Translations under genes and position numbers: made by a program
The notes under the pieces: model-generated
The model's input: only the letters and a program-made list of their open reading frames with translations
What the model was told of the DNA's origin: nothing
Database searches by the model: none
NCBI GenBank assembly: GCA_023251275.1
Contig: JAHEZC010000037.1
Location: 3,853 to 10,666 of the forward strand
Reading direction: 5' to 3'
DNA from: Parafilimonas sp.
GTDB taxonomy: Bacteria; Bacteroidota; Bacteroidia; Chitinophagales; Chitinophagaceae
Length of the DNA stretch: 6,814 nucleotides
Part shown: positions 1 to 6,814 of the stretch, piece after piece
How the letters are laid out: every line of letters starts with the position of its first letter
Position numbering within the stretch: position 1 is the first letter of the stretch

Positions 1-452
1 TTACTGTGGAAGAAGTTAAAGAAAGCAGCCATCGGGTTACAGCCATTGAAGAAACATTATCGAAGTCAAATATTGGTTTGTGGAATATTGGCTCTGAAAT
101 AAATATAGAAAGATGCATGGTAATGAATGGCAGGCTGGATGGCCATCTTGTGCAGGGGCACGTTGACACAACCGCAACCTGTATTGATAAAAGAGATTTA
201 AGCGGAAGCTGGGAGTTTCGCTTTCAATTTCCGCCAGAGTTTGCACATCTTCTGATTGAAAAAGGTTCTGTAGCCATCAATGGTATCAGCCTTACTGTTT
301 TCAACCTGGGCCGGAATGAGTTTTCCGCAGCAATCATTCCCTATACTTATAAGCACACAAATATTAAAAATGTAGAAGCCCACGGTATAGTGAATATTGA
401 GTTTGATTTGATCGGGAAATATCTTGCCCGTTTCAGGGAAGTAATGGTATAA
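1..452 (+). CDS. ribE: Riboflavin synthase (alpha subunit), 5' end outside window
   Basis: Last step of riboflavin synthesis: dismutation of two 6,7-dimethyl-8-ribityllumazine molecules, in the cytoplasm. The frame is open from base 3 and gives about 149 residues; the family is about 195-205 long, so roughly the first 50 are missing. Visible family signatures are the end of the first lumazine-binding barrel (ETLSKSNIG, like the usual ETL..TNLG), the conserved turn into the second barrel (GRLDGHLVQGHVDTTA), and the second-barrel motif GSVAINGISLTV followed by IPYTYKHTNI. The C-terminal helix region (IGKYLARF) is present, so the 3' end is intact. The GTG at base 6 is internal and is not the start. 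The stop TAA at 450-452 is immediately followed by the stop of the convergent gene, leaving no room for a private terminator. Identification rests on motif recall and is strong. Confidence 0.93.
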   Translation, partial: TVEEVKESSHRVTAIEETLSKSNIGLWNIGSEINIERCMVMNGRLDGHLVQGHVDTTATCIDKRDLSGSWEFRFQFPPEFAHLLIEKGSVAINGISLTVFNLGRNEFSAAIIPYTYKHTNIKNVEAHGIVNIEFDLIGKYLARFREVMV

Positions 453-1898
453 CTATTTATTTACCAACAAGGCATTTTCACTGAAAAGAAAATAAGCATC
501 AGTTTTTTCATTAAAATTGAAATCAGGCTTTAGCTGAGCAGAAGTAATTCTATACTCATTTCTCAAAGGCAAATCTGATTTCCGCCGCGATAAAATTATA
601 ACTGTATCCACGGTTCCTGAATTCTTCATCCATTGTACAGCATCCTCAAATCCACTGCGAAAGATCAAAGCACCGTGACACCTCTGCGGCAAACTGTCAA
701 CTAATAATCTTTGCCTGTCATTTAACAAATTGATCTGCTCGATAGTTGCATGGACCACATTTCCCGCAAACCGGTAATTCTTTGCATTATTATAAAGAAA
801 TATTATCTGACCGAGTAATAAAACTGTAATAAAAATATTGTTGATAAGAGGAGAGTGAATATTCCCGATCAATACCACTACTGCCATACATACAAATACT
901 GAAGGCAGGTACAAAAATCTCTCACCTTCCGTTCCCTTTGTATCTGCTCCAAGAGATAGGCAGGGTAATAAGGCTATCACCCATACAAACAGTAATAACA
1001 AAACAGTCAATCGTTTCTCTTTTATCAATAACAAAATAAAGCCTGTAAATATCATCAAACACGCAAAAGGAATTATAAGAATATACGCATTTTCAGAATA
1101 AGGCAACCAGCTTCGTATAGCCAGCTTAATAAAGTTTTCTGCAAGCCTTTTAAAATCAAAACCGAGAAATGAAGCAGCTTCATATTGACCGGCAACTTCA
1201 TGAATTACTGAATATCTTGCAAAAAGATAAATCACAAAAAAGAAAATAATGATAAAAAAAAAGCGGGAATTTTTTTTGAATGAAGTATGACTAACCCTGC
1301 TGTCAATAAAAGATATTAACAGAATAATAAAAGGCAGTATCCATGTTGATTCATAACTTAACCAGCTTAATATTGAAAATAAAATGCCTGCAATAAAATA
1401 TAATTTATTTTCTTTTTTAAAATAACATAGCAAACACAAAGAAAAAAATAAACTGCCCAAAGCAGCGGAACGACCCAATATCCAAAACACCGCTTCACTA
1501 TGCATGGAATAGGTGAAAAATAATAATGAACTGAGCACAGAAGGTACAATTGCATGTTCAAATAATTTATATCTCTTAAATAAAGTCCTGCTGAGAAAAA
1601 AAACAAACAGTGAGTTAGTAATATGCAATAAGAGGTTGGTAAGATGATACCCCCACGCATTCTTTGCCCATATATAGTAATCAAGTATGATGGATAAATC
1701 ACATATTGGCCTGAACGAATTTCGCTGCATTAAAGCACCTTGCCTGCTTAATGCAATATGTACAAAATCATCATTTTGAAAATATAATAAAAAGGGATTA
1801 TAGCAATACAATACTGCACTAATTACGGGAACTGAAATAAACCACAAATATTTTTTATTGTACATCAGGAGTACTTGAAAATAATGAAAAGCCTGCAT
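453..1898 (-). CDS. GT-C-type multi-pass membrane protein (TMTC / O-mannosyltransferase-like)
   Basis: 481 residues with about ten hydrophobic spans (roughly 17-37, 86-103, 117-131, 139-160, 167-198, 212-229, 272-292, 298-315, 331-347 and 352-370), then a soluble tail of about 100 residues. The first periplasmic loop carries the acidic pair D43-D44 typical of GT-C lipid-phosphate-sugar glycosyltransferases, followed by FRP (62-64). HLTNLLLH (85-92), HSEAVFWI (133-140), SYES (181-184) and ERFLYLPS (326-333) match the pattern I know from TMTC-like proteins. It would transfer a sugar from a polyprenyl-phosphate donor at the outer face of the inner membrane; acceptor and sugar cannot be read. Unlike TMTC proteins it has no TPR repeats after the membrane part. 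Met1 is preferred because it lies 6 bases after the RDD gene's stop; Met12 (codon 1863-1865) is possible. The gene looks A/T-richer than its neighbours and holds A9 and T8 runs. Family level is fairly sure, function is inferred. Confidence 0.72.
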   Translation of the reverse strand: MQAFHYFQVLLMYNKKYLWFISVPVISAVLYCYNPFLLYFQNDDFVHIALSRQGALMQRNSFRPICDLSIILDYYIWAKNAWGYHLTNLLLHITNSLFVFFLSRTLFKRYKLFEHAIVPSVLSSLLFFTYSMHSEAVFWILGRSAALGSLFFSLCLLCYFKKENKLYFIAGILFSILSWLSYESTWILPFIILLISFIDSRVSHTSFKKNSRFFFIIIFFFVIYLFARYSVIHEVAGQYEAASFLGFDFKRLAENFIKLAIRSWLPYSENAYILIIPFACLMIFTGFILLLIKEKRLTVLLLLFVWVIALLPCLSLGADTKGTEGERFLYLPSVFVCMAVVVLIGNIHSPLINNIFITVLLLGQIIFLYNNAKNYRFAGNVVHATIEQINLLNDRQRLLVDSLPQRCHGALIFRSGFEDAVQWMKNSGTVDTVIILSRRKSDLPLRNEYRITSAQLKPDFNFNEKTDAYFLFSENALLVNK

Positions 1899-1904
1899 TC
1901 TTTT

Positions 1905-2282
1905 TCACACTTCTACTACTTCTGTCCTGCTTATATAATCATGAAGTGTTTTATCAAGAAACGGAATGAAAAAACAATCAATTACAGTAAGGCGAACCAG
2001 GCTGCGCAATAATACCTGTAAAAAAGAGGGCTTTTTTCCATTGCTGCCGACCACCTTACTAAGGGAAAGCCATTTGCCTGGTGTTCTTGCAAAAATGCTT
2101 TCAAAAAAAGAATAATAAACAAATAATGTGAACCAAAAAAAATAATAGAAAGGAAAATAAACTATATGCCAGTAATAAGCATAAAAGCTCCAAGTTTTGT
2201 AAGCCGCATAGCTTAATCCAAAAATTACCAGGGTATCAACGATGAAATTCAGCACCCTGGTGCCAATACCAACTTTAATCAT
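1905..2282 (-). CDS. RDD-family small membrane protein
   Basis: 125 residues from the ATG at 2282. The N-terminal Arg and first Asp that name the family are R9 and D16, in GTRVLNFIVD at the start of the first hydrophobic helix (about 11-27). A second helix spans about 38-60. The signature RTPGKWLSLSKVV (66-78) follows, then NGKKPSFLQVLLRSLVR and the end motif DKTLHDYISRTEVV (110-123). RDD proteins are small inner-membrane proteins of mostly unknown role; transport roles have been proposed for some. The reading frame is open upstream to 2381, but those 33 codons would overlap the divergent Rid gene and do not look like family sequence, so the ATG giving MIKVGIGTRV is chosen. No Shine-Dalgarno is visible, which is usual in this phylum. 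It is the first gene of a two-gene unit with the GT-C protein (6-base gap), which hints at a shared envelope role. Confidence 0.87.
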   Translation of the reverse strand: MIKVGIGTRVLNFIVDTLVIFGLSYAAYKTWSFYAYYWHIVYFPFYYFFWFTLFVYYSFFESIFARTPGKWLSLSKVVGSNGKKPSFLQVLLRSLVRLTVIDCFFIPFLDKTLHDYISRTEVVEV

Positions 2283-2352
2283 ATTGCAAATTAATTCAGA
2301 TAAAAATATTTCACCCTCTTTTATTAATTTCAATTTTAATTCAGCACATTTT

Positions 2353-2742
2353 ATGTCAAAGCAACTTATTTCATCAGGCACAAAATGGGAAAAAAAATTC
2401 GGCTACAGCCGGGCAGTAAAAACAGGCAACATGGTCTTTGTGGCAGGCACTACGGCTGTGGATGAAAACGGTAATATGATCGGGCTGAACGATCCTTACA
2501 CGCAAGCTGTCTTCATTTATAAAAAAATTGAAAAAGCATTGCATGAAGCAGGCGCTGAAATGAAGCACATCGTAAGGGTCCGCACTTATGTGACTGAAAT
2601 TTCAAGATGGGAGGAAGTTGCCAGAGCACAGGGTGAAGTGTTTGCAGATATTCGTCCCGCAGCTACATTGGTGGAAGTATCTTCGTTGGTAGAGCCGCAA
2701 CTGCTCGTGGAAATAGAAGCGGATGCAGTGATAGAAGAATAA
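2353..2742 (+). CDS. Rid (YjgF/YER057c/UK114) family protein lacking the canonical catalytic Arg
   Basis: 129 residues, the usual length for this family of trimeric cytoplasmic proteins. Visible motifs are the early FGYSRAVKTGNMVFVAGTTA strand pair, the helix PYTQAVFIYKKIEKALHEAG (48-67), HIVRVRTYVTEI (72-83), and the C-terminal RPAATLVEVSSLVEPQLLVE followed by IEADAVIEE. In RidA itself, the imine deaminase that clears 2-aminoacrylate, the last motif reads PARSCVEV with Arg105 binding the substrate carboxylate. Here the aligned residue is Ala104, in RPAATLVEV, as in Rid subgroups without proven deaminase activity. The ATG at 2353 is chosen because MSKQLISSGTKW is the family N-terminus; the frame is open upstream to 2242, but that part runs antisense through the RDD gene. 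It is followed 32 bases later by the YdaT-like gene, so co-transcription is plausible. Family is certain, the specific substrate unknown. Confidence 0.92.
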   Translation: MSKQLISSGTKWEKKFGYSRAVKTGNMVFVAGTTAVDENGNMIGLNDPYTQAVFIYKKIEKALHEAGAEMKHIVRVRTYVTEISRWEEVARAQGEVFADIRPAATLVEVSSLVEPQLLVEIEADAVIEE

Positions 2743-2774
2743 AATTTCTCAAGATTCATTTTTAAAAATTACCT

Positions 2775-2993
2775 ATGCCATGGACAGAAAATTATTATCC
2801 TGTGTCAATGAAGAATTTACCAGTCATCATTCGCAATAAAGCAATCGAAATTGCCAATGCATTACTGGAAGAAGGTAATTTAGATGAAGGCATCGTTATA
2901 GCGACAGCCATCAGCCATGCAAAACAGTGGGTTTTCAGACATGGAGAAGAAAGAGAAATCCTGCATGGCAGATCACGCAGATGCGCACACTGA
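2775..2993 (+). CDS. Small YdaT-N-terminal-like protein
   Basis: 72 residues beginning MPWTENYYPVSMKNLP, followed by VRNKAIEIANALLEEG-type sequence (here IIRNKAIEIANALLEEG) and GIVIATAISHAKQW. From memory this pattern matches the N-terminal domain of Bacillus subtilis YdaT, a stress-induced protein of unknown biochemical role, and many short stand-alone homologues in Bacteroidota. The C-terminal DUF2188-like half of YdaT is absent: after W52 the protein ends in a short basic tail (HGEEREILHGRSRRCAH). No membrane segment or signal peptide is seen, and the predicted fold is two short helices. It lies 32 bases after the Rid gene on the same strand, so it is probably in the same transcript. The start is fixed by the conserved MPW. 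The real-gene call is good; no function can be assigned. Confidence 0.72.
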   Translation: MPWTENYYPVSMKNLPVIIRNKAIEIANALLEEGNLDEGIVIATAISHAKQWVFRHGEEREILHGRSRRCAH

Positions 2994-3081
2994 AAAAATT
3001 ACGAATGCTTTGACGTATTAAAAATGACTTCAGGTAATTCAGATAAACCGAAGTAATTCTTAGTTGGCTGATGATTTTTTC

Positions 3082-3096
3082 TTCCCCCAACAATAA
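3082..3096 (+). repeat. 15-base intergenic repeat, copy 1
   Basis: TTCCCCCAACAATAA, identical to 5474-5488. It lies in the 229-base gap between the YdaT-like gene and the ABC-F gene, about 126 bases before the ABC-F start. Both copies have ATGAT a few bases before (6 here, 7 in the other) and a CCG(G)AAATT word a few bases after (11 here, 7 in the other). This could be a regulator site or the remnant of a repeated element; the role is unknown. Confidence 0.4.
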
Positions 3097-3146
3097 CCAT
3101 ATTACAACCGGAAATTAATATAAAAGTGCTGGTATCAAAATCAATC

Positions 3147-3179
3147 TTCACGATAATTACTGCCATCTCCCTACTTTTG
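3147..3179 (+). promoter_or_regulatory. Bacteroidota-type promoter for the ABC-F gene
   Basis: TACTTTTG at 3172-3179 fits the phylum's -7 consensus TAnnTTTG exactly and is followed by CGCC, a common start-site context. A weak -33 candidate, TTCA, lies at 3147-3150, 21 bases upstream, near the expected spacing of about 19. The start of transcription would fall at about 3183-3187, giving a leader of roughly 35-40 A/T-rich bases before the ATG at 3223. The -7 box is seen directly; the promoter role is inferred. Confidence 0.55.
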
Positions 3180-3222
3180 CGCCTCTGTTTTTTTAAATCG
3201 TATTTTTTAAATCTGAAATTGA

Positions 3223-4848
<1,626 letters not shown>

Positions 4849-4880
4849 TATAAAATGAAAAAAATTAAAAGTTTTTGACT

Positions 4881-5177
4881 TTAGTATTTACCCGAAGACT
4901 TTGTTCTCATATCCATTAATCTTACTATCACAATTTCCGATTCAATAATTTTGTACACCAATTTATTTCTTTTATTAATGATAAGCACCCTCAAACTCTT
5001 ATCATTTTTGGCAACCCTCCCTATGAAAGGATATTTGGCAAGAGTTTGAAATGTTTTAATAAGCTTTGCGCGGAATTTTTCAGCATATATTTCTCCGAAT
5101 TTTTCTGAGATATATTTATATACAGACTGTTCATCTAAATCAGCTTTTTGGGTAACTCGTACTTCGTAAAAAATCAT
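4881..5177 (-). CDS. RelE/ParE-superfamily toxin
   Basis: 98 residues, the normal length for the RelE/ParE toxin fold. Family landmarks are the N-terminal strand YEVRVT, ADLDE (12-16), the helix with YKYISEKFG (20-28) and YAEKFRAKL (31-39), then YPFIGR (49-54), LRVLIINKRNKLVY (62-75), YKI (75-77) and the final strand VIVRLMDMRTKSS (83-95). The YPxxGR turn and the pattern as a whole are closer to ParE-like than to E. coli RelE; whether the target is gyrase or ribosome-bound mRNA cannot be told. The ATG (5175-5177) overlaps the antitoxin stop as ATGA, so translation is probably coupled. The gene is convergent with the ABC-F gene, with 32 bases between stops and no convincing terminator. No frameshift or missing segment is seen, so the toxin looks functional. 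Confidence 0.85.
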   Translation of the reverse strand: MIFYEVRVTQKADLDEQSVYKYISEKFGEIYAEKFRAKLIKTFQTLAKYPFIGRVAKNDKSLRVLIINKRNKLVYKIIESEIVIVRLMDMRTKSSGKY

Positions 5178-5395
5178 TTCCTTTTACTGATGAAAGTTTC
5201 CAAAGAAATTACCTCTCCATCAGCATAATCTGCCAATCCTTCCTGTACCAAATTCCACTCCTCCTCATCAAGTTCAATTTCGTTTTCTTGTTTAATGTCT
5301 CTTTCCAGTTGAATCCTCCATTGCCTGAGAAGTGCTTCATTATCAGTTGCATCAACCAGTTTTTTAATGTTTTCCTTATATTCTGTAATACTCAT
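5174..5395 (-). CDS. Antitoxin partner of the RelE/ParE toxin
   Basis: 73 residues from the ATG at 5395 (MSITEYKENI). A TTG three codons upstream (5404) is in frame, but ATG is preferred. The protein is strongly charged and probably helical: residues 8-34 are an amphipathic helix region, 35-47 an acidic stretch (QENEIELDEEEW), and 49-73 a likely toxin-wrapping tail (LVQEGLADYADGEVISLETF then ISKRK). I see no clear helix-turn-helix or ribbon-helix-helix, so whether it binds DNA alone is open. It has the classical type II position: upstream of the toxin, overlapping it by 4 bases, the pair read from one promoter in the 127-base gap shared with the surface-protein gene. I call it an antitoxin from context, size and charge; I cannot name its family. 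Confidence 0.78.
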   Translation of the reverse strand: MSITEYKENIKKLVDATDNEALLRQWRIQLERDIKQENEIELDEEEWNLVQEGLADYADGEVISLETFISKRK

Positions 5396-5410
5396 ATCTT
5401 TCAATTTGCA

Positions 5411-5450
5411 TAAAGTTAATAAGATTTCCTATCTTGAATCGATAGATCGA
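5411..5450 (-). promoter_or_regulatory. Candidate TA promoter and operator with interlocking inverted repeats
   Basis: Two short inverted repeats overlap here: CTATC-N7-GATAG (5429-5445) and TCGAT-AG-ATCGA (5439-5450). On the minus strand a near-consensus -7 box, TAACTTTA (5411-5418, one mismatch to TAnnTTTG), lies 16 bases before the antitoxin ATG; its -33 region would fall inside the inverted repeats. Type II TA operons are usually repressed by their own complex at such a site. The repeats are seen; the regulatory role is inferred, and 5-base arms can occur by chance. Confidence 0.3.
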
Positions 5451-5473
5451 AATAATTAATCATGATACCATAT

Positions 5474-5488
5474 TTCCCCCAACAATAA
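5474..5488 (+). repeat. 15-base intergenic repeat, copy 2
   Basis: TTCCCCCAACAATAA, identical to 3082-3096, here 34 bases before the start of the surface-protein gene and about 79 bases from the divergent antitoxin start. Its right half forms the left arm of the inverted repeat at 5482-5512, a feature the first copy does not have. Confidence 0.4.
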
Positions 5489-5512
5489 ATTTTATCCGAA
5501 ATTGTTTATTGT
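5482..5512 (+). promoter_or_regulatory. 8-base inverted repeat upstream of the surface-protein gene
   Basis: ACAATAAA (5482-5489) and TTTATTGT (5505-5512) are perfect inverted copies separated by 15 bases. The right arm ends just before an AAAGGA (5513-5518) that could serve as ribosome-binding site 4 bases before the ATG at 5523. It could be a protein-binding site, or a weak all-A/T hairpin in the leader. It is not a terminator, as no T run follows. Confidence 0.3.
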
Positions 5513-5522
5513 AAAGGATTGA

Positions 5523-6814
5523 ATGTTTCGCTTCATTATCGCCATATTACTGCTTTCAGCAACCATTGCTCAACTGCCGGCTTCTGCGCAATTATCCAAC
5601 CTGCGCAAAAAGAAAATCCCTGCATCGGGAATTGTAAAGCTGGATAGCCTGAGTGTTGTGCCCGGAACTTTTTTTGTGCTTGGGGCGGATACTTCATTTT
5701 ACAAGCTGGATCATGTGAATGCACTTTTGCAGTGGAAGAAAAAAAATTTCCCCGACAGCATAGATGTCATTTACCGCGTATTCCCTTTGAAACTCAATGC
5801 TGTTGCTTACCGTTACACTTACGACAGCATTCGAAATAATTTTATCGCTGAACCCGCGTATGCGTCCCGGCAGCAAAATGCCGATAACAACTTATTCAAT
5901 TTTGGCAAACTCAATTACAACGGCAGCTTCGGGAGGAGTATGAGTGTAGGCAACAACCAGGATGCAGTATTTAATTCACAACTGAACCTGCAACTGAGCG
6001 GATATATTGGTGACAGCATTTTACTCGCAGCAGCCATCACCGATAATAATATTCCTATTCAGCCTGATGGCACTACACAGCAACTCAATGAGTTTGATAA
6101 AGTACTCCTGCAGTTCAGCAAAAAAACCTGGGAAGTAGATTTGGGTGATATTGACCTCCGCCAGAATAAATCTTATTTCCTGAATTTTTATAAACGCCTG
6201 CAGGGAATTTCATATCAGCAAAAATTCAATATTGGAAAAAACATTGAAAATAAAACACTGATGAGCGGCGCCATTGCAAAAGGCAAATTTGCACGCAATG
6301 TTTTACAAACATTGGAAGGCAACCAGGGGCCTTATCGCCTGCAGGGCAACAACAATGAATTTTATTTTATTATACTGGCGGGCACAGAAAAAGCTTTTCT
6401 CGATGGCGTGCAGTTGCAGCGTGGTGAAGACCAGGATTATGTCATTAATTACAATACGGCAGAGATCACCTTCACACCAAAAAGAATGATCACCAAAGAC
6501 AGCCGCATACAAGTAGAATTTGAATATGCCGACAGGAATTATCTCAACTCGATGTTGTATCTGAGCAATCAAACCGGTTTCGGCAAACGGTTTACACTCA
6601 ATGTTGGCGTATATAGTAATGCAGATGCAAAAAATTCTCCCATCAATCAAACTTTGGACGATAAACAAAAACAATTTCTTGCCAATATCGGGGATAGTAT
6701 TCAAAACGCATACTATCCTGTTTCAACTATTGACAGCTTTTCTACATCAAAAATTATGTACAAAAAAATTGACACTGCATATAATGGCATACACGATAGC
6801 ATCTATATTTATTC
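5523..6814 (+). CDS. Large secreted beta-rich surface/outer-membrane protein, 3' end outside window
   Basis: ATG at 5523 opens a frame that stays open to the window edge (430 codons shown). Residues 1-22 are a signal peptide: MFRF, a hydrophobic core ([12 protein letters not shown]), then LPASA with likely cleavage before Q23. Residues about 35-92 form a first beta module ([31 protein letters not shown]). Residues 122-235 look like amphipathic strands with turn-rich Asn/Asp/Gly ([55 protein letters not shown]). Residues 265-340 hold a compact module: [49 protein letters not shown], then [16 protein letters not shown] recall these motifs from long, unnamed Bacteroidota surface proteins, and the fold logic recalls extracellular or barrel-associated beta proteins. 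I cannot assign a function and do not claim it is SprA. An AAAGGA lies 4 bases before the start. Divergent from the TA pair. Confidence 0.8.
   Translation, partial: MFRFIIAILLLSATIAQLPASAQLSNLRKKKIPASGIVKLDSLSVVPGTFFVLGADTSFYKLDHVNALLQWKKKNFPDSIDVIYRVFPLKLNAVAYRYTYDSIRNNFIAEPAYASRQQNADNNLFNFGKLNYNGSFGRSMSVGNNQDAVFNSQLNLQLSGYIGDSILLAAAITDNNIPIQPDGTTQQLNEFDKVLLQFSKKTWEVDLGDIDLRQNKSYFLNFYKRLQGISYQQKFNIGKNIENKTLMSGAIAKGKFARNVLQTLEGNQGPYRLQGNNNEFYFIILAGTEKAFLDGVQLQRGEDQDYVINYNTAEITFTPKRMITKDSRIQVEFEYADRNYLNSMLYLSNQTGFGKRFTLNVGVYSNADAKNSPINQTLDDKQKQFLANIGDSIQNAYYPVSTIDSFSTSKIMYKKIDTAYNGIHDSIYIY

Noticed and set aside
2287..2294. Minus-strand TTAATTTG as a -7 box for the RDD/GT-C unit
   Set aside because: It has one mismatch to TAnnTTTG and is only 4 bases from the ATG, which would demand a leaderless transcript; there is no supporting -33 box.
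2242..2352. N-terminal extension of the Rid frame to an ATG at 2242
   Set aside because: It runs antisense through the RDD gene, does not look like family sequence, and the conserved Rid N-terminus begins at the ATG at 2353.
2283..2381. 33-codon upstream extension of the RDD frame
   Set aside because: It would overlap the divergent Rid start, and family similarity begins only just after the ATG at 2282.
2292..3047. Thirteen-base match TAATTCAGATAAA at 2292-2304 and 3035-3047
   Set aside because: It is low-complexity A/T-rich sequence with no shared flanks, so chance is a sufficient explanation.
3063..3091. GTTGG...CCAAC possible stem in the ABC-F leader region
   Set aside because: The stem has only 5 pairs with a 19-base loop and no following T run; it is not a credible terminator.
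4868..4882. AAAGT-TTTTG-ACTTT small hairpin between the ABC-F gene and the toxin gene
   Set aside because: The five-pair A/T-rich stem is too weak for an intrinsic terminator, and the sequence after it lacks a T run.
6303..6704. 133-codon minus-strand frame inside the surface-protein gene
   Set aside because: It is fully antisense to a long frame with a signal peptide and coherent beta motifs; its translation shows no recognisable family and no start signal.

Overview
The window looks like a chromosomal segment of a member of the Bacteroidota, probably a Chitinophagales/Sphingobacteriia-type organism. The reasons are A/T-rich intergenic DNA, starts mostly without Shine-Dalgarno sequences, a TAnnTTTG-type -7 promoter box (TACTTTTG) ahead of the ABC-F gene, and a long secreted beta-rich protein of a kind I associate with this phylum. 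This is inference from sequence style; there is no rRNA or other phylogenetic marker here.

Layout from left to right. (1) Positions 1-452 (+) hold the 3' three quarters of a riboflavin synthase gene. (2) Positions 453-2282 (-) hold a two-gene unit: an RDD-family membrane protein followed after 6 bases by a multi-pass GT-C-type (TMTC/O-mannosyltransferase-like) membrane protein, whose stop codon directly abuts the riboflavin synthase stop. (3) Positions 2353-2993 (+) hold a Rid/YjgF-family gene lacking the canonical catalytic arginine, then a small protein resembling the N-terminal domain of Bacillus YdaT. (4) Positions 2994-3222 are a non-coding leader with a good Bacteroidota promoter box. 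(5) Positions 3223-4848 (+) hold a YbiT-type ABC-F ATPase whose second nucleotide-binding domain has lost its Walker A motif and carries Gln in place of the catalytic Glu. (6) Positions 4881-5395 (-) hold a RelE/ParE-type toxin-antitoxin pair, antitoxin first, overlapping by ATGA, with candidate operator inverted repeats upstream. (7) From 5523 to the window end (+) runs an open reading frame of at least 430 codons with a signal peptide. It is probably a large outer-membrane or surface beta-protein and is cut by the window edge.

The genes do not form one pathway: housekeeping (riboflavin, ABC-F translation factor, Rid), envelope (GT-C/RDD, surface protein) and a TA module lie side by side in short transcription units of alternating direction. 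I see no mobile element, CRISPR array, tRNA or rRNA. I do not see a clear new multi-gene system. The best leads are the naturally catalysis-deficient NBD2 of the ABC-F protein, the unnamed surface-protein family, and a shared 15-base block (TTCCCCCAACAATAA) with similar flanking words in two separate intergenic regions.
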